A stretch of 64,000 nt of DNA from Durusdinium trenchii (lineage: Eukaryota > Sar > Dinophyceae > Suessiales > Symbiodiniaceae), in the NCBI GenBank assembly GCA_963970005.1, contig CAXAMN010021962.1, positions 264,190 to 328,189 of the forward strand, given 5' to 3'. This document shows, piece by piece, positions 56,770-64,000 of this stretch (its first letter is position 1; each line of letters begins with the position of its first letter). The position numbers and the translations under genes were made by a program. The notes below the pieces were generated by a model that made no database searches, was not told the DNA's origin, and was given only the letters and a program-made list of their open reading frames with translations.

Positions 56770-58437
56770 CCAGCGTCCAATGATTCAATGGGGAATTCAT
56801 GTGGGGCTAGCTCCCAAACACACCAACGAAAGGTCGTATCATGCGGGTTCCCCGTGAATGAACGACGTGCCCGCTCACTTGGACCATGTGCTTGGCGCCA
56901 TCTGGTGCTTAGCGCCTGGATCCCCCTCTCCCCAGGCCTCCGTAAGAAGTTCTCGAGACCAAGGGTGCTCACTTGTCCGTTCCTTAGGCAGCCAATGGTG
57001 CCATGTCTAAACGACTGCGACGACTGCGCATGCATTCTCCCTCAAGACAGGCGTAGCCGCCGGTGCCATCCCTGTCAAGGTTTACAGGGGCTCTTCACAA
57101 CCAATGCTACCCATGGAGTTTCCTGCGCGGGTCAACTTGCAGGGCGATTCATCAGGATGCGGCCCACGTAACATGCAACAAACGGGGTTATGCGTGATGT
57201 CCAGCCAGTCCTTCATAGTCCTTTCTTGGGCACTGTTGGGCTGGAGGCAATGATCATCCGTCGTCAACTTCTGAGCCAATAAAGTCGCCATCATAATAAG
57301 TATTCATAAGTAATGTTGACAATCGATGAAGAAGGAACCCTATCTGGATGATAAAACACCTCTTTCGCTTCTATTAGTCAACAGTCAAAATTAGTAACGA
57401 GTTCTTGCAACCGGCCCTTTACACACCCTTGCAAGCGAAGCTGCTCCGGCTCCATCGCCAGGAATGCATTCTGTGGGCTCCTGAGATGCGCAAAACACGG
57501 TGCAGGAACTGCGAACCTTTCCACACCCAAGAGAAGAAAACAAGAAGACGAAAACAACTGCAAAACAATGAGGATTTTCTCCAAAGATGTGTAAACCTAC
57601 CTGTTTTGTGATGGCGTCTGCACCTCCAACCTTGCCAAATGCACTATCTCAGTGGACCATAGTGGACCCTTTTGTCGTGAAGGGATTGGGAAGGCATTCA
57701 TCCAATAAATCTTCAGCAGGTGTCGCAAAGAGCTTGGCCAGAATGAAAATCAAAGCATAGACCCCTTCCAGGCCCTTCTGCTGCAATTCCTGACGCGCGC
57801 CCCCATAACTCCAAAACCATGTTTACATAGCACCCCCTGAAGTAAGGACAAAGTAAGTGAAGTAAATAGTTTCTTTTTCGTTCCTTGGTCCACTCTTGTT
57901 TTCTCAAAAAGTGCTGATTCACTACCTGTCTCGGACTTGTTTGGACTCCCCCACAGGCCTCGCCCAGCACGTCGGGCGTTTGCGTGGGATCGCCGATCTC
58001 CGCAGTGGCATGGGCAGAGGCCTCCACCAAATCCATCCAGCACCCAAGCACCCCGGACCCCATCGGTTGTAAGACGAGGGAATCCAGGCACCCGCAGGCC
58101 CGCAGGCACCACTCAAAGACTATGAAGGTCTGAAGGTGTGATGGCGGACGCAGGCGGATGCAGGCGGAGATGGTGCCTGCAACCTTTCTACGCTAGCTTC
58201 ACTTTGGCTCATCTGCTTTTGGCTCACCAAATTCCACTCCCCCCCTGTGCGCCTGCCGTGTTCTGGGACCCTTGGCAGCCAACCCCTGCCAAGGAAGGCA
58301 ATGCAAACATTGGAGAAAACTCGGCATTTGAACTGGATGCTCGAACAAGAACAAGCATGAGAAGCCAGATTCTAAAGGTTGCGAATATATTTCTGGATTT
58401 TTTCGTTTTTTTTTAACGTTCTTTGTTTTTCGTGTTT
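56770..58437. other. No confident gene
   Basis: A minus-strand segment near 58040-57955 (MDLVEASAHATAEIGDPTQ, ending at a GAG|GC donor) may be an exon. The same GGATTTGGTGGAGGCC string occurs near 38.68 kb on the minus strand. Nothing else is recognised. Confidence 0.35.
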
Positions 58438-58742
58438 CGTGGCAGGTGCAGTACTTTGTGGACCTTGCAAAGCACATTTCGTGGCAGGTGCAGGACTTTG
58501 TGGGCCTTGGAGTGCAGAGCTTGTGGCAGGCGCAGGACTTTTTGTGGGCCTTGAAGTGCAGATTTCGTGGCAGGTGTAGTACTTTGTGGCCCTTGGAGTG
58601 CAGATTTTGTGGCAAGCGCAGGACTTTGTGGACCTTGAAGTGCAGATTTCGTGGCAGATGCAGGACTTTGTGGGTGTGGAAGTGTAGAGTTGGTGGCAGG
58701 TGCAGGACTTTGTGGGCCTTGGAGTGCAGATTTCGTGGCAGG
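58438..58742. repeat. 42-bp tandem repeat
   Basis: About seven units of the type CGTGGCAGGTGCAGGACTTTG followed by a variable TGGxCCTTGxAGTGCAGATTT part. One unit has two extra T. It runs into a block of N. Because 42 is a multiple of three, long frames are open on both strands, but unit-to-unit drift and the extra bases argue against a coding role. Confidence 0.9.
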
Positions 58743-59142
58743 NNNNNNNNNNNNNNNNNNNNNNNNNNNNNNNNNNNNNNNNNNNNNNNNNNNNNNNNNN
58801 NNNNNNNNNNNNNNNNNNNNNNNNNNNNNNNNNNNNNNNNNNNNNNNNNNNNNNNNNNNNNNNNNNNNNNNNNNNNNNNNNNNNNNNNNNNNNNNNNNNN
58901 NNNNNNNNNNNNNNNNNNNNNNNNNNNNNNNNNNNNNNNNNNNNNNNNNNNNNNNNNNNNNNNNNNNNNNNNNNNNNNNNNNNNNNNNNNNNNNNNNNNN
59001 NNNNNNNNNNNNNNNNNNNNNNNNNNNNNNNNNNNNNNNNNNNNNNNNNNNNNNNNNNNNNNNNNNNNNNNNNNNNNNNNNNNNNNNNNNNNNNNNNNNN
59101 NNNNNNNNNNNNNNNNNNNNNNNNNNNNNNNNNNNNNNNNNN
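58743..59142. other. Assembly gap of 400 N
   Basis: Second 400-N block, again inside a tandem array. Confidence 0.98.
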
Positions 59143-59175
<33 letters not shown>

Positions 59176-59234
59176 CCTTGTTTGGTTTCGTCTCTGCAAC
59201 GAAAATACAAAAAGAGAAAGGAGAACAGCTGCCA

Positions 59235-59269
<35 letters not shown>

Positions 59270-59440
59270 AATAGATAGGTATAGACAGATAGATGGATAG
59301 GCCAAAAAGACAAAAGCCACAGAAGCCACGAAAGCCACGAAAGCCAAAAGCCACAAAAGCCAGAAGCCACAGAAGCCAAAAGACACAAAAGCCACAAAAG
59401 CCAGAAGCCACAGAAGCTAGAAGCCAGAAGCCACGAAAAA
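59143..59440. repeat. Compound microsatellite
   Basis: Directly after the gap: (TGCT)n to about 59175, (GAAA)n then (GATA)n at 59239-59298, then an imperfect 9-bp array based on AGAAGCCAC to about 59440. Confidence 0.9.
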
Positions 59441-59929
59441 CAAAAAAAATCCAAAAAAGAAACAAAAAAAATCAAAAAATAAATACCCCTCCGATTCTAA
59501 ATGCTGTGGGGAGCCCCGGCCGCGCCTCATGTTTGGAAAATGCCTGAAGCGTTGCCAATTGAAACTTGCACAAATAGGCTCCAAGTTCCCACGTGTTCTC
59601 TGCAACGAGCTTAGCACCACAAGATTGAGCTCAACCCAACACACACCCCAGGCAAATGTATATACCAAGACGCTGAGCAAAAGGGTAAAAGAGCCACTTG
59701 GGTCCAGCCGGGATCATCCTTAGATGTGAGAATTATGTTTCTTGACCCTTGTAAAACCCGTACCCAGCCGTGTGCCGAATCGGGGATCGACAACTTCTCA
59801 ACAACTCACTATATTTTTAGCTTTATATAATATATGGATGTAAATACATATATACATAGATTTTTTATATTCCATATTCAACCTCTTGGGGGTTGTCATT
59901 TTATAGCCCTAAATTGCGCCCGCCAGGGT

Positions 59930-60610
59930 TCTGCACTATAAAATCTAGACACCCAGGGGAGGAACATGCACCTGATGAGACATGCTGCCCCAAGGTGGCC
60001 CACTATAGAATCACCCACCCTAATATCAGGTAAAGTAGGTGGTCTAGTTCTATAGTGGACCCCCAGGGTTCCCTAATCAAGCGACGAACGGTCTCCGACG
60101 CTCTCCATGGTTTGTCAAATTCTATAGACACTATTTTGATCGGTTTTGATTTTATTGAAATGTGTGCAAGACATTTTAAGTTATATTTGCGATGTTTGCA
60201 GGAAGTTCACATAGGGAAACCTGCTGGGTGTGGGGGCCCTTACATAGATGGCAGGCACCTGAGGACCTTTGGAACCCTGATTCTATAGATGGCCAGCAAA
60301 CGCCAGCAGAATGTGTTGGGGGTTCAGATTCTCTTTCACTATGGTTGGCTTCCCATGTGTTCTATGTTTATCTATATATGTTTAAGATTCCATGGATGAT
60401 TCTCCATAGAATCAAAACACACAAATAATTCTCTATACTATCAAATGGTCTCTGTCAAATCAAGCTACCCAAGGTTACAGTACATTCTTCGAGTATAAGA
60501 GTAAAAACCGTGGTTTCTATAGAATGTCCACCCTCAGGGGTGGTCATTCTATAGAAAACCACAGGACGTTTTTTTCTATAGAATGCACTCTATAGATGGA
60601 CCCTCGAGGG
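59930..60610. repeat. CTATAG palindrome cluster
   Basis: At least eight copies of CTATAG, mostly as TTCTATAGAATG or close variants, in under 700 bp. Two larger imperfect palindromes are built around them (about 59999-60062 and 60510-60562). GGGTGG/CCACCC blocks sit beside the cores. No coding content. Confidence 0.85.
60510..60562. repeat. Long imperfect palindrome
   Basis: The left arm GTGGTTTCTATAGAATG plus TCCACCC is mirrored by GGGTGG plus TCATTCTATAGAAAACCAC, with one bulged base and one mismatch and a loop of about four bases (TCAG region). Confidence 0.85.
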
Positions 60611-60899
60611 TCGATGGTTTATAGGGGAAACCTGACGGCCCCCAGTTGGACACTGCATGAATCAGGGCCAACAACCAGAAACCTGCCACCTTTCAGCCCG
60701 CTTGCGCCGAGTCGCGGCCATGCGGACTAAATCGTCAAAGAATCTGAATGTATACAGCTGCCAACAGCTGAAGCTACAGTATCTACATTTCATACTGAAA
60801 ATGCTCAAATCTCTTTGAACATCTGAACGCGTCTCGGGATTGATCATGGAGTTGTGGGTTGCCTGGGCCGTCTCCTGCCGGTTCCTTGACTGCCTCATG

Positions 60900-61228
60900 T
60901 CTTGCCAAGGGGCACGTGCGGACATTTCGCCAGATTTCCTTGGAAGCATGCCAAGGTGTGAAGGTTGGGACACAATTTTGAAGTGATTGCCCATGCACCC
61001 AGTCGGGCACAAGCAACAAGACTGGGTGGCTAGCGGCTAAAGTGCCTAGCACAACCCTTGCCAGCGAAGTGACCTGAGGAACACACATGGTGCCCCCCAG
61101 CTGATGATCCAAGCTTCATGGAAGGTAGCCAAGTGAGGTTGAAGCCATCATGCGCAGTGGTTAGCACGAAGAAGCGGCTCCCCTCCAAGCGCACCTCAGC
61201 CTCACTGAAGCCCACAGCCACACACTGC
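60900..61228 (-). CDS. Two candidate exons, unknown product
   Basis: Minus strand. The first (about 61228-61110) reads VAVGFSEAEVRLEGSRFFVL then TTAHDGFNLTWLPSMKLG with mostly G/C-ending codons. The second starts at 61073 after GTTCCTCAG|G: VTSLARVVLGTLAASHPVLL then LVPDWVHGQSLQNC, including a hydrophobic stretch that could be a membrane helix. The acceptor is good; the connecting donor is uncertain. I do not recognise the family. Confidence 0.4.
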
Positions 61229-62454
61229 TCAATGCCTCAGGTCAGCCAGGTTTCTTTCGGTATGAGCTGACGGACGGCAGGTGAAGTCTGCATCAGATCT
61301 TCATGGGTTCACTCGATTCACTGGAAGGCCTTCAGAGAAATTCGTGAGAAGCCTACCTACCTGGAAGCAGAACCCATGATTCTCATCTCTTTCACGCCGT
61401 GTGACGCGTGGAGGGCGGCACCCCCCGACCAAAGCCCGGCATGCGGGAAGTGACTAGGCCTGGGCTTCGATGGACATGGACACCGCTTCGATGGTTCAGA
61501 GTTCATGAGCCACCCACTTGCTGACTGAACCTGCTCACTACTACATGAGATTCACTGATTGCTTAAGAGGGATCGGTCAGTATCTAAAGACATGTTCTTG
61601 ACAAAGCTCCAGGCCATACCGTTCACTGCCAACCTCACATTCGAGTTGGTTACTTCTCTGCAATCACCACAGTCCCTACTACTTAGGATGCAGCGGGTAA
61701 AATGTCTGGACGCGCAAACTCGTGCCCAGGCCGTACCATTCGCAGGTGGGCATCCACACAAACCACCCAACTGCGGATCTACCAGCTACCATCATCCACC
61801 TAACAACGCCATATAACATTATATAATTACTCCTTGAAGTGCGCTGAAGTCGCTGATGTCATTTGTTTGATTTTTGCTATGAAACGAGTCTATCTAATCT
61901 GCAGTAATTCAAACCTTCAAATCTGCCAAAGCTGAGCTCGCATGCACTGAGTCTCCGGGCCTTCCCCCATGGGTCCAGCCACTAAGCCACGGAGTCCCAC
62001 GGAACGTTGGAGGCTGGTGATGACCCTTGGCAGTCACTGGATAGGGCCCGAACGCGGATGCCAGGTGGAGACCTACAGTGGAGACGGTGATCCTTCCGAA
62101 CCAAAGCGGACCGACAGCAACCGCTGGCCGCTAGCCGCTAGCTGCTGGCTGGCAGTCTTGGAACATCATGACATATCGTGACACATGCCCTGCACGAAAC
62201 AACCCATTACTCAGCATGGCAGGTATCAAATGTTCATCCTGTCAAATCACAAACTTCATCAATTTTCTCTTCTTGACCCCACTGGCCCTCCCTCAGCCCT
62301 CCACCCCCCAAAAAGCAGCCAAGAAAGTACATAAATGAAAAACATAGCCATGTCCTATACCCTCCACATAGGTCCGCACCAGTCCACACCCCACTCTCTC
62401 CCCCCACTCACCCGCCACCCCATCTCCGTCTCGACGCCTGGAGTCGGCGCCCAC

Positions 62455-62529
62455 CTCCTCCTCCGGGACGCCGTCGCTCTCCGAGGCCTCGGTGTCCGAG
62501 GCCTCGAAGCGCAGCACGTCCAGCAGATC
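62455..62529 (-). CDS. Acidic 25-codon exon
   Basis: 75 bases, phase 0 at both ends, acceptor GCCTCAG|G, donor GAGGAG|GTGGGC. The peptide is DLLDVLRFEASDTEASESD then GVPEEE: a short helix followed by an acidic, serine-rich stretch with casein-kinase-like sites. Codons end in G or C. Flanking exons were not found; product unknown. Confidence 0.5.
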
Positions 62530-62683
62530 CTGAGGCGGTCGACGGGTCTCGGTCTGGGCGGGTCTCGGTCATGTGACGAGGCGGCACCGGGGCTTCTGCA
62601 TGGTTGATTAGAAGGAGGAAGTGAACCAGGGTGCAGATGGGTCCAGGGGGCTCAGTGTGGAGAAGGTGGAACCCAACAATGCT

Positions 62684-62727
62684 TTATATATATATATATT
62701 TAAAAAAAATATATATATATATATATA
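62684..62727. repeat. AT microsatellite with A-run
   Basis: (TA)n, then a run of A, then (AT)n. Confidence 0.95.
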
Positions 62728-62947
62728 TGTATCTTACCACGCTCAAATCCCTCCAAACGTACATGGTACATGCTGCCTTTTTGTGCGTCTTGCCCCTGTC
62801 CTGTGCCTGTCCTCTCTGCGCTCGGCCCTTCCGTTCCGTGGCCGGACGTGGAATCGAGGGCGGCTCCGCCCATCGGGTCCTCACGCTACGGAGGGGTGGA
62901 GGCGAAAGTGAAGAAGCTGAAGACTCGGCATGGCCATCCCTGGCTTC

Positions 62948-63000
62948 GTTACTAGTAGCTTCTAGCTACTAGTGGCCTCCAACCTAGCGATGGCCTCCTC
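62948..63000. repeat. Junction of the two short repeat families
   Basis: GTTACTAGTAGCTTCTAG (CTAGTAG family) runs directly into CTACTAGTGGCCTCCAACCT and GCGATGGCCTCC (the other family), with the TACTAG core shared between them. Confidence 0.8.
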
Positions 63001-63259
63001 GCAATCTTCCATTTTCTTGCCCCAAATGCAGGACAATTCCTGAGTAAAACCCTGTACATGGCTGGCATGCGGTATGGGTTTGATGAGCTTGTTTTGATCT
63101 AGTTGGCTTTCGTGAAAGGAAGGAAAAAGAACGGGTATATAGGGGTTTTGCACTTCAGTTGCGCAGTAGATGATCATGATGTTGTTTGACAGCTTGGATT
63201 GTAATCATCCATCACCCGAAGCAGCTGAATCAACCCAAACTCCGCTCCTTGCGCTCAAG

Positions 63260-63398
63260 GGGATACGCCGTGCATGAAGAGGCGCTGGCCGACATGGCAT
63301 GGGGCAACCCAAAAAGAATGACGGTAAAGCTGCTACGTGGCCTTCAGAGTCGCGTGCTTGGGAGCAAAAGCATCATGAAGAACGTGATCGATTGCTGA
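63260..63398 (+). CDS. Possible plus-strand terminal exon
   Basis: Entered at TTGCGCTCAAG|G and ending TGA at 63398. The peptide GYAVHEEALADMAWGNPKRM then TVKLLRGLQSRVLGSKSIMK has coding-like codons. It is the only plausible host exon on the plus strand in this window. Family unknown. Confidence 0.35.
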
Positions 63399-64000
63399 GC
63401 AAGGTCCTTGGATGTCAATGCTTGACCTTAGCTCAATGACTTGGTGTGAGGGAGAATCTACAGAAACCCTTGCTTTCACTCCCGCCGGCCCACACCATGG
63501 GTTTCGATTGTTGGGTCAGTCATGGCAACTTTAGAGGGCCCAGGTCTGGGGCAGCTTGTGCATCCAAGGACGGGCAATACGTCGAGATTGTCTCTCTTTG
63601 AACAGGCTGATGCTGGCGTATCACATGCCTTGCCTCCAAGAAGCTCAAGAAGCCAAGCTAGCTGGTTGGATCTGAGCTCCCTTGTGACTGACTGGTGGCA
63701 ACATAAACTTGCTGGTCTGTTTGGGTGAGATTCTTGAACATGCGGCCGCGGTAGACACGAATGCTGCCTGCACGAGCCAAAAAGGGTTTGTCTTTAGATC
63801 GTTTACGAAAACCCCCCTAGCTGGTCCCACGCCCTAGCTGGGTCTCCAAGCTCTACGTGAAATTCCAATCCTGGACCCCAAACAACTCCTCAAAGCCATC
63901 GCTCAACACCACGTCACCACGCGCCAGTCACGTTTTTTTTCTTCCCAGGCCGCCTTTGGATGCCGCCTTCGAATACCGAAGGCCTGCCTTCGGTGGTCGT
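63399..64000. other. Right end, nothing recognised
   Basis: No supported feature. A short CGCCTTCGAATACCGAAGGC-type inverted stretch lies at the extreme right end. Confidence 0.4.

Noticed and set aside
58199..59475. Frames of 350-400 codons across the 42-bp array and gap
   Set aside because: They depend on 400 N and on a 42-bp period; unit drift and inserted bases do not respect one frame.

Overview
This window looks like nuclear DNA of a dinoflagellate, most likely a Symbiodiniaceae or close relative. The main evidence is: genes made of short exons on one strand; intron donors that are GC or GA as well as GT, with a G after nearly every acceptor AG; a 16-base exact match to the conserved dinoflagellate spliced leader just upstream of a retroelement ORF; strongly G/C-ending codons in the exons; and a large non-coding fraction rich in simple and interspersed repeats. 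Most open frames are short and overlap chance frames, so I built gene models from splice signals, phase and domain content instead of ORF length.

Layout. 1-7.2 kb: no recognisable gene; clusters of a CTAGTAG-cored repeat. 7.2-7.85 kb: three phase-0 coiled-coil exons (minus strand). 8.5-9.1 kb: a doubtful coding stretch. 13.4-24.3 kb: a minus-strand region of short coiled-coil exons, several present as duplicated pairs. Between them (14.47-16.50 kb) lies the clearest gene in the window: a complete five-exon model joining a MYND zinc finger to a beta-1,4-galactosyltransferase (GT7) domain. At 19.6-21.8 kb are an AT-rich island and a 22-bp minisatellite with a 400-N gap. 27.35-31.9 kb (plus strand): two tyrosine-recombinase (YR) retroelement pieces that share one 485-bp leader; one leader runs into a reverse transcriptase/RNase H, the other into a YR. 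31.9-36.0 kb (minus strand): a second, frameshifted YR retroelement carrying a spliced-leader relic at its 5' end. 36.5-38.0 kb: another coiled-coil gene with four phase-compatible exons. 42.9-43.1 kb: a GC-rich Ser/Pro-rich terminal exon. 45.6-46.7 kb: remains of a non-LTR retrotransposon RNase H region. 52-63 kb: isolated single exons (coiled coil, EF-hand, acidic), a 42-bp tandem array with a second 400-N gap, and a cluster of CTATAG palindromes at 60 kb.

Every host exon I support with good confidence reads on the minus strand, which fits the long unidirectional gene blocks known in dinoflagellates; the only plus-strand candidate is at the far right (63.3 kb). The mobile elements are all broken copies. 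The items most worth following are the spliced-leader relic on the YR element, the shared-leader switch between RT and YR, the MYND-galactosyltransferase gene with its GA-AG intron bounded by a 9-bp direct repeat, and the palindromic or modular repeat families.
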